Origin: Antedon bifida
Taxonomy: Eukaryota > Echinodermata > Crinoidea > Comatulida > Antedonidae
Reading direction: 5' to 3'
NCBI GenBank assembly: GCA_963402885.1
Contig: OY727093.1
Coordinates: forward strand, 6,645,501-6,709,500
DNA: 64,000 nucleotides
In this document: positions 47,337 to 59,845 of the stretch, in pieces
How the letters are laid out: every line of letters starts with the position of its first letter
How positions within the stretch are numbered: position 1 is the stretch's first letter
Notes under the pieces: model-generated
The model's database searches: none
Told to the model about the DNA's origin: nothing
The model's input: the letters and a program-made list of their open reading frames with translations, nothing else
Made by a program: the position numbers and the translations under genes

Positions 47337-47473
47337 GTTGATATAAAGTTTGCGGTACACCACATGTATTAGTTCTGAAAAGAACTGTTGAGTTTCTCGA
47401 CGTTTCGATCAATATGCTTTGATCGTCCTCAGGAGTGAGAATACACATGGTGTACCGCAAACTTGATATCAAC
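47337..47473. mobile_element. Foldback element with 33-bp inverted ends
   Basis: GTTGATATAAAGTTTGCGGT at the left is mirrored by ACCGCAAACTTGATATCAAC at the right, each extending to ACACCACATGTATT / AATACACATGGTGT. The interior reads TCGACGTTTCGATCAATATG and TTTGATCGTCCTCAGG. This GACGTTTCG...CCTCAGG signature is common in invertebrate repeats related to Penelope-like elements, though I cannot place it firmly. Confidence 0.7.
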
Positions 47474-49740
47474 ATTTGATTTCGCCCTTGCAAACCTTCA
47501 AACAATATATTATTTATTAATTAAATATCAAATATGGAATAATATTTACATGTATTTAGTTATCATAAAGACTGTTGTAGACATTCTATTTAGAATATGA
47601 TGAATAATGATGGTACTACAGTATTACTAAACTTAAAATGCAATCATTAAACAAAAATTACGACAAGATTTCTTACCTTTAAATAAGCAAACTGCGCTAA
47701 TATAAACTAAAAATAAGTTTAACAACAATTTAAATAACCGCAGATCAATTATGATACACAACAGCCACAAACTATAACACAAATTATCCTGTGTGTTGAA
47801 AGTAGCAATTCTGGGCGTCAGTTTGAAGACTTACCGCAGATAAGCAAGTACTGAAAGCACTATAAAATATCTACCAAACTCTGTCAAGGTGATTCATAAA
47901 GGGCGAACAACTTCCCTTTTGTTTCCTGCCTCAATTTAATTTGCAGGAAAACAAATTTGCATTGTTTTACAGACTCATTTACAACAATTATCTTTATTGT
48001 ATTAATGACCTCTCCCCAATAAAAGAATGAAATCAACTTTAAACTTTGGTAGAGTTTCGATATGATTTACAGATTCTATTATCTGACCTTTGTAGATGGT
48101 TGGTGACCTTTGGAGATAGCAGACAGTATTAAAAGTAGAAGAAATTATTGGATATTCAAAAACTTAATTATGTAATGTGTCAGTTCTCAATCTTCAGTGC
48201 AGTTAAAATTTATAGTTGGGCCGCATTAAAAAAAAAGCGTCTACAGTATTCCTAAAACAATAATCAGGCAGAGGGGGTGAAAATCCAATAGGGGAAGTAA
48301 CGCTAAACAAGTTCCTTTTATATATTCAGTACAGTTTCAAATCACACAGACACATACTGTACAGTAAATTGAAGAGGCCACCCTCATATTTAGTTAAGTA
48401 AACCTCATAAAAGGTGCTCAAGGCTGATAATCAAAGACTAATAAAAACTCTTCAAACTTTTTCATTTCATTTCAGACATTCAAGAAAGATCCAGGAAGTA
48501 TACGATCTATCATGTGTGTGGTTTTCCTGAACTCATCAATAAAAAAAATGAAATTTAAGAACTTTCCTCATCAAAATTTAACACCAAAAAATGATATAAG
48601 AATAAGACATCCTGAATAAGGTACTAACGGCACAATGCAGACTTTACACTTCATACAGATAAATATCAGTTTAGTCTACAGACAAGATAATCACCAGGAT
48701 ACTAGTACACTATTGAACATTATCAGGCAGACAGACACTTCTTATGTTTGTTTTCACTAATTACCTATCAAGAGTAAGGTCAATGGCATTCGCCATGAAA
48801 GACACAAATTACAAATTTATCACTTTTTAAAAGTTCAATAAGAACATGTGAATGTGATATGGTATAATAAATTACATGATATTACATGTAAATTAAGATT
48901 AGATGTGGTTAACCCATATTGTTCTTTGCTAGGCCTACCATCTGAAGTCAAATGAGCACATGGTAACTGTATTGTATGCTGGTTAATTGTTCATCTGCTC
49001 TGTACAGGGTATGAAGAAAGTAAATAAAACTATTTAAAATACACAAGTCCAAATATTAACGATCAATTATTCATTGCACAATTAACTTTAATCCATATTT
49101 TAATTATGTAACCTATAAATTTTGTGTTAATTTCTATAAAATTCAATAATATTAAATATACAAGGTGTACGACGAATCAATTTATACCAGATAAGATATC
49201 AACAACATTGGAATCCTCCAAAGATAAATTTGTGAGTGCCCTTCCTCAACTTCAAGGACTTTACTAGACTACTACAAGTCATCCATTCTATACAACTCTA
49301 TTATATTATAAATATAAAGTATAATAAATTATTTATTAAGTAAAAAGAATAGAATGGTCACATAATAAGTGTGCAAAAGTGTATGTCGTATCATAAAATG
49401 TACACAACAAATACAATCTATTATTTTTAAAGGGAAGTTACTGATTGAATTGTTTTACTTTTAAGTATTGTTCGTTCAATGCATGACTGGTTACCTTTGA
49501 AAATGGTACACCCATGACTGACTGACCATCCATGCATTGACTGAAGATAGAGCACAGAGGAACTTCACTAGGCAACAACAGTAGACGGCCTAGCTAGGGT
49601 GGTAGGCTAGCTCAAGTCATCCATTCAAAATGGACGTGACTAAAAATGATTAACCGAACACAACAAAAAATATCATAGGTTACAACCGTGCATGACTAGT
49701 AAAATAAAGCCTCAATATCCTAAGAAATTAATTGCTAGTA

Positions 49741-49953
49741 CTGCAGGAAACTGTCATTACCTACCGAACATTTAAAATCATGAAGGACATTACTTGCCAA
49801 TCCGAATGTGTCAATGGATAATTCGTGTTTCATCATCAAAACTTTAATTGAATTTGCCGTGTCACTCGTGTACCATGGTGTTGTGAGTTGCACTTCCGCA
49901 TTGGGGGAAAAAGAAGAAGCTCCTCCTCTCCGATATGCATCATTGCACACCAC
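49741..49953 (-). other. Possible first exon of unknown transcript (perhaps CDC42SE 5' UTR)
   Basis: A minus-strand open stretch (from GTG, no good ATG) ends near a consensus donor (TTCG then GTAGGTAA at about 49755-49766). A CTAG-rich patch (GGCCTAGCTAGGGTGG, TAGGCTAGCTC) follows at about 49585-49615, as after other first exons here. It could be a non-coding 5' exon of CDC42SE, 7 kb upstream of its first coding exon. I recognise no protein in it. Confidence 0.25.
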
Positions 49954-50467
49954 AACTTAAACCATGGGCGTGGCAAAATGTTATTTAATTTCATTTATTT
50001 ATTTTATTTTCTTCAGTTTTCAGGTACAAACAACAGCATAAAATTACATGGTAACGGTGCAGCACCCTGAGGATTGCTATGAGTGCTAAAGCACTATCGG
50101 CTCTACTTGCTGCACTTCAAACAGGGACAACTCTCTGTTCAAACATATAAAAGTAAAACAATAAAAATACATTGTCCTAAGATAAGATATAAATTTAAAA
50201 TTTGTGTTATTAAATATTTATTTTAATTGTATACAATATATCTATTCACATAGCAACCACAAACAACAATGGTGATTGTCTGTTTTTTTTATTGTGAGAT
50301 ACATACAAAATAAATTTAAATGCAAAGTAGAGAGTCAAATTAGAAATTGCCATTGACAATTATTTAGTTCCACTCACATTTACATTAAAATTTGTTTTAG
50401 TAGTTTAGAATTCATTTACTAATTTAAATATATAGTATACTATGGAACGCCGTTTACGCAACATTTC

Positions 50468-50710
50468 GATGATATGAATTTTATGACGCGATATGTGAAT
50501 GAAATGCATCGATATGAATTGAATGCCGCGATATATGAATGAAATGTTTTGAATGAAATGCTTTGAATTGAATGTTTTGAATGAAATGTTTTGAATGAAA
50601 TGTTTTGAATAAAATGTTTTGAATGAAATGTTTTGAAAATAAATGTTTTGAATTGAATGTTTTGAATGAAATGTTTTGAATAAAATGTTTTAATGAAATG
50701 TTTTGAATAA
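50468..50710 (+). repeat. Minisatellite of GAATGAAATGTTTT units
   Basis: The core is a 14-16 bp unit, GAATGAAATGTTTT with variants GAATTGAATGTTTT and GAATAAAATGTTTT. It is preceded by longer related units (GATATGAATTTTATGACGCG; GATATGAATTGAATGCCGCG). No coding potential. Confidence 0.9.
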
Positions 50711-51664
50711 CGTATATATTTGTATATAACGTATTACTACTTCAATGAATACCTGAGAATCAAATAAAGTTTTATTCAATTAAAACTATCTTTCAAGAGA
50801 GTAATTATAATAATTATTAATTTAACATTTTGTAATTGTATGCCCCTCTATCCCTAAACGATTTTGAACACCATTTGTCACCTAAAACATTTCTCAATCG
50901 TAAAGTTAAATTTAACAGTAAACTGATATTAGGTGTTAATTTAGAGAGTTTTTTTGTCAGTATAAAGTATAGAGGGCGATGTGCATTATTTTTGTAAGCG
51001 CAACTAAATTTAAAGAAACTTACAGCGCAGTAGTATTGTTGTTTTGTGATCCCAAGAGACTTTAATAATGTTATATCATAAAATGTTACTTTTTATATGT
51101 ATATTTAATCAATTTTTAAAATTTGCATCGATGTCCATCCCCAGCCACACTACTGGGAGTTAAAAACATCGCTTATAACACTCAAAGGATTCAAGATCAT
51201 TTTTTTTCATAAAAAAATAAATAAATACTTTAAAATTATAGAGTATAGATAGGGCGAATTTGGGACTTAACGCACAATTAGACTTTTTCAATACTGAATA
51301 ACAATAAAACTCAACTGTTATCTCATCTTTGTTCTCAGCACAAAGAACAAATAATAACAGATCTGTATCCAATAGATTTAAATTAACAAAGTATAAAATT
51401 TCTAACAAAAATACCAATTTTATAGTATTAATCTACATTCCGATGTGGTTCGTTGAACATTTATTTCTCATGATGTCATTATTTTCTTTTTGGGACAAGG
51501 TCATCGATCAAATTGCGTCTCGACGACACGAGTAAATCCGAAACCATTGGAAGGTTTTAATTGACTCAAATAACACTGTATTGTACGAAATTTGAAGCCT
51601 GAAGGCCCATGGGTTTTTTGGTCGATTCGTATAGGAACACCACCAAAAGCCAGTTTGGCAGGCG

Positions 51665-51824
51665 ATGGATTATGTTGATGCAGCTTCTTCTCTAGCTGTT
51701 GCTTCTAGAGGATACGAATATCTGTTTAAACTATTATTTATTGGTGATTCTGGAGTTGGTAAGACGTCGATGATATATCGTTTCTCAGACGATAAGTTTA
51801 GTTCGGCATTTATTCATACGATAG
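51665..51824 (+). CDS. Lone Rab first exon (P-loop and start of switch I)
   Basis: From the ATG at 51665 the exon encodes 53 residues and ends in a consensus donor (ATAG then GTAAGT) in phase 1. After an 18-residue leader ([19 protein letters not shown]) comes [20 protein letters not shown], an intact Rab P-loop, then [13 protein letters not shown], the run into switch I. The longer leader and SMIYRFSDD are closer to Rab3-type than to Rab8. No other Rab exon follows before Rab8 exon 1 at 53341, and its donor phase equals that of Rab8 exon 1. So it may be an alternative first exon of the Rab8 gene, giving a hybrid GTPase, or an orphan from a lost paralogue. Confidence 0.75.
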
Positions 51825-53340
51825 GTAAGTTTGTTGTTACAAGTTTTTATAAGGTCATCCAAACTCACAGATCGATGTGTTCCAGATGCGTTGGATGAAG
51901 AAAGGAGAAAAGGTTAATCATACGTTAGGCCTACTATTGCTCTAGAAATGGAAACAAAATCATTTATGACAATTGTCGTTTATTATTAAAGTACACAGTT
52001 AACTTACTGACTAACTTTCTTTGTGATTGCTCACTCACTCACATTGTCAAACTTTGCATTGTTCGCTCTACAATAATATTGATAAATATATAATATTCCT
52101 GTCCTGTTTATCTGTACATTAAACATGGAGTTATTATAACTCCATGCATTAAATAATGGTTTTGTCAAACAGTTTAAGGTCGGAAAATGGCAAAATCAAC
52201 ACTGTGATCATGTTACAAAGTTATCTAAACAGACTCCTAAAAAGTAGAAAGCCTTTTGCCATTCTTCCCCTGACTTGCAAAGTGAATATTATATGACATT
52301 AAAATGGCTTATTCAACAAGAAATTATTTCCAGGGGAAAATAAGTCTAATATTTAAGAATAATTATACCCTGTAAATGCAAAATTGAGATCAGAAAAGAA
52401 AGAGAAAAGGTCAGTCATGTTGACGGTTTCGAAGAATATAGAAGGCTAAAAACAGACAGAGAGAGTTTCGCAGAAGAGGACTTTCCCGGGGACTTTCCCT
52501 CTCAAACATTCATTCACCGATAATGGAATAATGTGTAGGAAAAATAAGCCAACAGATATTGTGAAACCAGCAAAGTAGATATTGACCCAACAAAAATAAA
52601 TAAAGATAACCTGGACTTTATTTCGTTTAAAATAAAGAAAAAAATACCGTTATAATATCCCGTCGCAATTGTGCGAACTTTGTATTTATAGGCCTGAACT
52701 AAAATGACTTCAGTCCTGATTGGAACAAGTAAATTAGTTATAGCTAAATAATGATTTTTTTTCCCTTTATGATATTGTTTTTTGTTATCCTTAACAAAAA
52801 TATAGAATTTGTCAACATTCTGCTATGCGCCGGACATTTTTCAAGTTGATACTGTGATAAGTTGTCTTTATAGGACTATCTGATTTTTAAAAAACGGTTG
52901 GTGGGTCGATAATTTTGTGATTTACACAAAACGTATTTTTTACAACATTGAATATGAACTATCCCTGACACTTTTTTTAAACGAGCGTGAACAAATCCAA
53001 ATGAAAAAGAGGAGAAACTATAATTTTTGTATGATCATTGACAGTAGAAATTTGAATTTTTGTATTCGGTTCCTGATTTTGATTACCTTTCTTTTGTGTG
53101 GCTGGCTACTCACTGAAACTTTGGAACAATCTAATTTTAGCCATACAAATATTATCACTGCTGTTGTGAAAAATTGAATTATTCTATTATATCGAATTTG
53201 AAAAGTTTTTTTTTATCGAAATCCCAAAATACAAATGCGGAAATGCATCAGACCTCACACACATGCTCAGAGTATACGTCATAGCCAACTAACACTATGC
53301 AAATGAGTTCGTGGCCGACAATGGTTGCAGTGGAATCGTC

Positions 53341-56300
53341 ATGGCCAAAACCTACGATTTTCTGTTTAAATTGCTACTTATAGGTGATTCTGGTGTCGGG
53401 AAGACTTGTGTATTATTCAGATTTTCAGAAGATGCATTTAATTCAACTTTTATATCAACAATAGGTGAGAAATCGACCCCAATAACTTGCAAATTACTGT
53501 TCATTAATGGTTATTTCTAGGCCTCGCTTGGAGGCTCTGTTCCAATGTGTTATCCACTACTTCCGCCCTTTTTGCGACTCGGATCCTTCCCTTTGAACTG
53601 GTGGTATACGTTGCTTACATGTACTTAATTTTAAATCGGCGCTAGGAAGGTAATTGAATAATGAATATAATAATAATATATTGCCTATTCATTGTCTATG
53701 TTAGTAAATTACAATTATTATTTTGTTATTTGGCTGTCTAATCATGTAAATTAACTGCACGGCATACAAAAAAGATAATTTAATAATAATAAATTATGAA
53801 CATCAAGAAAAAATAGCTAGGCCCCTAGGCCTATGTTGCAGCACCTAACTAGACCTAGAACTGTACTACTAATACTAGGTCTAGGACCTATAGTATTTCG
53901 ACTAGGGCTTGGTATTAATTATTATGAACTTTTTGATTAACTGGAAGCTTTGGGGAGTGAGTGGGGTGAAAGTGCCTAGCAGGTAGTACAGTCTGCTGAG
54001 TAGTACTAGAGTAGTAGTACTACAGTAGTAGGGATTTCAACCCTGCTGTGAAACATCTATCCACACCATGGACGGAATTATTCGTTGGTTTTTAGTTCTA
54101 CTAAAATGAAATGTACGTTGTAAGAGGATTATATAATAAATACAGAGATGAAAACATTTGTTGACAGTACTACAGTAATTCAAACTCATGTCATTTTGTC
54201 TAGTCAATACTAACATTACAAAGCTACACACATAAAATACTATTTGTACAGTACTTGCTGCTGTCGGAATTTAGGAAAGACAAGATTCATGAATTTCAAT
54301 CAGCGATATTACACAAACTTTAAAAGCCCATTAAGAATATTAATTGTCACTTTATATTCTGTGAAATGACTTATACATAGCAACAGTTTAATTTCAGCTG
54401 CCTATTAATAGCTCAGGTAAGTTGAGTAGAGTTGATATTCTTGTGAGACGTTTTATCAACTAGTACAAAACCGTACCTATTTTTGGTCCTACTGCTTAAA
54501 AATATCAATCCTACTTTAATGTGGGAACCATTTTCGATCGGGAAATACCTCGCCTCCAAGATTTACTGTACCCACCAGATATATCTTAAGTTGCAAAACC
54601 TTACTCAGCTTAAGGTAATTCTGTATAATAAAACCAACATTTTCTTATAATTTATTCAGTAGCTAGTGCCAATAATTTAGTTTCCATTAGTTTGTGTGGT
54701 AATTAGTAGATTGAAATGACACTTGCTGGCCTGCCCTGTTTCTCTTTTAACATCAATCGTTTTCATGATAATAATATCATGTACTGCTGTAGTCTACTAT
54801 ACACTTTGTCTGTGTTTCTCTTTATTATTATTCATTGTGATAACATATTAGTTAATTTGAATCTCCAGTGGGATTTCCTTTGTGCATTAATACGTTCCCA
54901 TGAGCATTTAAAATTACAGTAACTTTAATAATTGTTGTTTTTTAAAGGAAATTTTCATAGGCCTAATTCTGTACTATATCTGTAATAGTGGAAATTTGAA
55001 TTACATTTTAAATGTTAGTAATTCTTGTACAGACCTTGAGTGTACCTACAAACCAACAAATGAATTAGCAATGACTAGCTGGACAAAATGACGGGCAGCC
55101 TTGACACTTATAATAAAATAATACTGAGACTTTGTATAAAATAAATGAACCTGTATTTAAAATATGTTTTATTGTCCGTTTTGTCGTAAAGAAAGTATGA
55201 CTGATGGAATTATAGTTTACTAATATGTATTTAATGATTGTAAGATATAATAATAATATTATATTGTACAACAATTATTTTTAACTTAAAAAAAATATGT
55301 AAATAAATAATATATTATTTAAACAATTGTAGTGACAATGGCAATCTTACTTAATATGCTGATTCTCTTTTACAGTAATAACCTGTAGTATTCAATATTT
55401 ATACAGTTTGGTGTATAACCTACACTTAGCTACACTCAAGGTCACCTGATAGAATAAATAATTTTATTATCAAATTTTTATTGGCTCTTTGTAACTACAG
55501 ACACTAGTTGTGTGGGTAGGTAAACTATATAGCTGCTATTGCAGTGAGTCAGTTGAAGTACTTCCCACTCAAATTAGTACATGTACAATTTGCAATCATA
55601 TTCAGAAGTTAAACAAAACTTTATATATGTAATATTCTTATCTGATTTGTATGTTTATTTGCAGGAATTGATTTCAAGATTAGGACAATAGAATTAGATG
55701 GAAAGAAAATCAAATTACAAATATGGTAGGTTACTCTTTTTTTTAACCAAAAATGTTTTTTTATGAAAAACAATGCCCTCTTTTATCTCGACGATATAAC
55801 CCTGGTAAAAATATTATTCTGATACAGTAAATATATGAGTTGGCCAAGATGACTTTCCAATGTACAAAGTTCTGTTGACACTATCAAACGTTATGTAATG
55901 TGCCCATATATGGACATGATGATGTCATATCACTACCATATTTGTGCATATCACTTACCGTATTTTGGGCACCACACTCTTTTATTTGTCAAACAAGTTT
56001 GATAGTGTAGACAGAGCTTAAGATTAATTAATGAAACATGGAGGAAAAAATAAATTGTTTGAATTGTTGTTTCCTCCATGCTTGAAACTGGAAGCTACTA
56101 TATCGATAATATTTTTTAATTCAATTATAGAAGTCAGAAATCATAAATAAGATTGTACATGTTGTGAACTTAAACTGTATGCATTACACTGGATTTTGTT
56201 GTTTATTAGGGATACAGCAGGCCAGGAACGATTCAGGACTATCACCACAGCTTACTACAGAGGTGCAATGGTACGTAATAATTGCATAGTGGCTCATGAC

Positions 56301-59069
56301 AGGCAGATTCCAGGGAGAAATGGAAAGCATTGCCATAACTTTTCCATGACAAAATAGACCACTTTTACAAAAACCAGAAAGTAGATAAATATAAGGCAGG
56401 GGTGCCGCAAACCAAAGTCATAATATTGGCACAGGTTAAGGCCCTTCTCGACCATAATTCTGGTGGTAGAACAAGTCTTCTCGGATAACAACGCAAAATG
56501 GTGGTCCTGTTTACACATATGGCTTGTGTGCAATGGATTACCCCTTTTGGTTCAAAATTAAGCCCCTGTTGATGTTACAACAGTTATTGGGGGGGTTATT
56601 TAGGTTCACCTTCACCCAATCCCCATATAACTTTGTTTGAGCTGCAATAGAGATTTTCACACCACAAACCAAGAATGATTAAATTTCTATTTTTCACAGG
56701 GTATCATGCTTGTTTACGACATCACAAACATCAAATCCTTTGACAACATCAGAAATTGGATTAGGAACATTGAAGATGTAAGATCAGTTTTTTTAATTAC
56801 AACATGGACATGTTATGAGCTCTGTTGGAGTGAGGTCACTTCCAAAAATAATCAATTATAATATGATTGTTATTTATATTAATTGTTAAAAATGTCTATA
56901 CCGTGCTACATCATCTTTAATTCATCATTAATATTTGGAGGTGTAAAGTCCAGCTTTAATTTTAGCAGTCATTGGATTGATACTTTCTTTGTTTGTCGGC
57001 AGATATTTTAATTATGTAGTATTTTATACACCAATTTTGTTTTAACCAGTGGGTTGTGGAAAAGTAAATATAGTATGTTGTATTAATAATACATTCAGTA
57101 GATACAGTAAATGATAAACCAAACTCAATTGTATTTCGTTGTTTCTTACAGCATGCATCAGCAGATGTGGAAAAGATGATCTTAGGTAACAAATGTGACA
57201 TGGATGATAGGAGACAAGTATCAAAAGAAAGAGGCGAACAGGTAAGTTGCTTTGCTATACAATTCATTTTCAGACAAATTCCCAATAAAGCTCCACACTA
57301 TCAAACTTTATGTGACAAAAAAATATGATGTGCCCATATATGGACATGATGATGTCATATCACTACCATATTTGGGAATATCACTATCATATTTAGGCAC
57401 ATCACACTTTTTTTGTCACATAAAGTTTGATTGTGTAGACAGCTTTAGTAAAGCTCTCCTTTGAGAAATTGTGGATTCCAGCTAAATGTTGATGCAAAAG
57501 ATAGGACATTTAGTTCAGCATTTCATCACACCTCTGGTTTTAAATGTCACCCACACGCCCCAAATGGTGTTTGTATTGCTAGCCACCTCATATATGTAAA
57601 AATGAATACAATTTGTTTTTCAAAAGTAAATTCATTTCGTTGGTTTGACCTATTATTGTAGATAATGATAATATAAAACAAAAAACTCCGAACAAAAGGT
57701 GAGGAAGTCCATTTGTGATTCAATATTTTTCAATTTTCTGAATATGGACAAATAAAGTTCAAAATATTGAATCACAATGGCCTGCCTCACTTTTTTCTGA
57801 TTTTTTTTATATATTAACATATGTAACTTATTAGTAGACCCTCTGGTTTATTGTAGATAAGAATGTGTTACTCTTTTATTTTAGTTGGCCATAGAGTATG
57901 GAATTAAATTCATGGAAACAAGTGCAAAAGCCAGTATCAATGTAGAAGATGTAAGTACTGAAAGATTCATAATTGACATACTACACTACACTAACCATCA
58001 AAAGCATGATTGGTGTAGATTTCAAGATCATATTGTATTATTATAACAAAGTTGGTAGCACCTAACCCATTTAGTCTCGTTGTTTAGAGCTCCATACTGT
58101 CTTCCGGGTTAAGGCCAATTTACACAGACGAGCGGCAACAGTAAGCGGAAAACTGCATAGCTTGTCCCATGTAGAATCTGTATCTATCCTCAACGGAAAC
58201 CACCTGTCCGCTCCGCACTTTGTGTAAATGGTCATAAAGAATAACATAGATTCTATATTTTTATTACCATTACCGCTCGTCTGTGTAAATTGGCCTTTAG
58301 TGTGTCAATTAATTAATTAGACAAAATAATGAATTCGGTTTGTTTTCTTAACAGGCTTTCTTTACACTAGCAAGGGATATTAAGGCTAAGATGGACAGGA
58401 AGTTGGTAAGTTGCCACCTTACATCCTCTCTTAACACACGGTGTCATGTTTACACTTGTTTCAGTTTCTGTTTTCTGAGAACATACTTATTTTTGGAGTT
58501 GGATTACTAGATTGGAATAAAATATTATAAGAATAATGAATGTTTATAAGTTGAATGGTGAGAATATTTTGTTGATAGATTGACTGCTCTATTTATTCAC
58601 CAGAAGCCCATTGTCTGTCTGACAAATCAGGTTTTTAAATTTAACTGTTTTTTCTTTTTATAAGTGAAATATTATCAATATTTATTAAAAATTTTTTTTG
58701 GTGGAAGTGAATAATTCTATTAAAACTACGTGGCCTATTAAAAGTTGGGGTCTATTTCGTGCGTAGCTTACCTGGATAAAGCGACAATAGCCCTTTATCC
58801 TCGAAGGAGAAATTGTCATTGAACATCCCTCTCCACAAATGGACCATGAACTATTCCCTTAGGTGGGAGCCTCCCCAAAAACCACCATCACCATTTCTTT
58901 TCGAGAAATGAAAGAGTAAACAATCAGACAAATATGCAGTGGAGACAATACATCTTTAAAGATTGTAATTCTAAATTTGTTATAGGATGCAACACAGCCA
59001 CAAAAGAGCTTTCCCGATCGACCTAGCGAATCAGGACACAAAACTGGTTGGAGGTGTAGTATTCTGTGA
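53341..59069 (+). CDS. RAB8: Ras-related protein Rab8
   Basis: Eight exons join in frame to 204 residues (human RAB8A 207): 53341-53464, 55665-55725, 56210-56270, 56700-56777, 57152-57241, 57885-57950, 58355-58405, 58986-59069. Start [20 protein letters not shown] is the Rab8 signature; an upstream in-frame GTG was rejected. All GTPase motifs are intact: P-loop GDSGVGKT (15-22), DTAGQ (63-67, catalytic Gln67), NKCD (121-124), SAK (151-153). The switch [13 protein letters not shown] includes Thr72, the LRRK2 target in mammals. The C-terminus is CSIL, a CaaX-type geranylgeranylation site like human CVLL. Rab8 directs Golgi and recycling-endosome traffic to the plasma membrane and primary cilium. 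Introns 2, 5 and 6 contain MITEs. Confidence 0.97.
53815..54035. other. CTAG/TAGTACTAG cluster in Rab8 intron 1
   Basis: TAGCTAGGCCCCTAGGCC, ACTAGACCTAGAACTG, TACTAGGTCTAGGACC and GAGTAGTAGTACTACAGTAG lie 350-570 bp after exon 1. It repeats the pattern at other first introns. Confidence 0.55.
55865..56020. mobile_element. CTGTCTACACTATC MITE in Rab8 intron 2
   Basis: AAAGTTCTGTTGACACTATC at the left is mirrored by GATAGTGTAGACAGAGCTTA at the right; the interior has CATATATGGACATGATGATG. Confidence 0.85.
57286..57447. mobile_element. CTGTCTACACTATC MITE in Rab8 intron 5
   Basis: TAAAGCTCCACACTATCAAA at the left (missing TGTCT) is mirrored by GATTGTGTAGACAGCTTTA at the right. It starts 45 bp after the exon 5 donor. 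Confidence 0.85.
57698..57790. repeat. Foldback hairpin in Rab8 intron 5
   Basis: GTGAGGAAGTCCATTTGTGA and TTCAATATTTTT in the left arm pair with AAAATATTGAATCACAATGG and CCTGCCTCAC in the right arm, separated by about 28 bp. Probably a small foldback or MITE. Confidence 0.7.
58111..58299. mobile_element. MITE with AAGGCCAATTTACACAGACG ends, copy B (Rab8 intron 6)
   Basis: Intact ends AAGGCCAATTTACACAGACG and CGTCTGTGTAAATTGGCCTT, perfect over 20 bp. The interior is shared with 4473-4673. Confidence 0.88.
58750..58915 (-). repeat. Unclassified 'TTTATCCAG' repeat, inverted copy (Rab8 intron 7)
   Basis: Reads on the minus strand: GTTTTTGGGGAGGCTCCCAC, AAGGATAAAGGGC and TTTATCCAGGTAAGCTACGC then ACGAAATAG. 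It is the same family as 16055 and 16626, ending about 70 bp before exon 8. Confidence 0.6.
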
Positions 59070-59465
59070 TCACCTACAGCCACAGACACGCCTTTCCGCC
59101 CAACTCAGCTTGCAAAGAATCCTCTGTCTTCTATCATCCATGCGGCCAATAGTATTCACTGGCAAGGTGTCCGAGGGCTTCAGCCTAGGAGTATGTTCAG
59201 CAGTATTATTTTGTGCTTTGTGGCTCAGACTCGAGATATTATTATCTTGGTGTGTACAAAACATGTATAACTGAATGTTCATACATTTTATTGGTTGGTT
59301 ATATAACTATTATATATATTGTATTTTGAATTATTATTTTAACAAGAGTTAATCACACAAGCTCCTACCACAGAAGTATACCACCATGTTCCACAATCAT
59401 TAGTTACACAAAAATGTATGACCCAAGTGCTTTGGAGAAAAATAGTGTCTGAAATGAGTATAGTT

Positions 59466-59845
59466 CAAAGATAATAAGATATCAAATTATTTTATTTAAT
59501 TAAAAGTATTTTAAGGACACTATTTTTTTCCAAAATCACAGTTATAATTATGTCACCAGAATTAAGGAAGGGGTCGGGTCAAATCGGGTTGGTTACTATG
59601 GTACCATATCAACAAATTAGCCAGATATTTGAAATGATGGGTAAAAATAAGTTCAATGCAATTATTGTTCAAAGATAATAAGATATCAAATTATTTTATA
59701 TAATTCAAAAATCAGTTATAATTTTTTCACAAGAATTAGGGAAGGGGTCAGGTCAAACTGGGTTGATTACTATAGTACCATATCAACAACTTAACCAGAT
59801 ATTTGAAATGATAGGTAAAAATAAGTTCAATGCAATTATTGTTTG
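59466..59845 (+). repeat. Tandem duplication of about 175-205 bp
   Basis: CAAAGATAATAAGATATCAA occurs at 59466 and 59670. GAAGGGGTC followed by a ACCATATCAACAA block occurs at about 59568 and 59741. The first copy has an extra 31 bp. It follows the Rab8 stop and may be in its 3' UTR. Confidence 0.8.

Larger units (their letters stand above)
42786..51664. other. Gene-poor DNA between CDC42SE and the Rab cluster
   Basis: Holds the CDC42SE upstream region, a LINE remnant, two decayed unclassified repeats, a nested MITE pair, a foldback element, one possible non-coding first exon near 49740-49950 and a minisatellite. From about 45.9 to 47.3 kb and 47.5 to 49.5 kb I see only AT-rich sequence. Confidence 0.5.

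Noticed and set aside
59070-59282. Open frames on both strands over the Rab8 3' end
   Set aside because: They are shadows of the last Rab8 exon and its 3' UTR.
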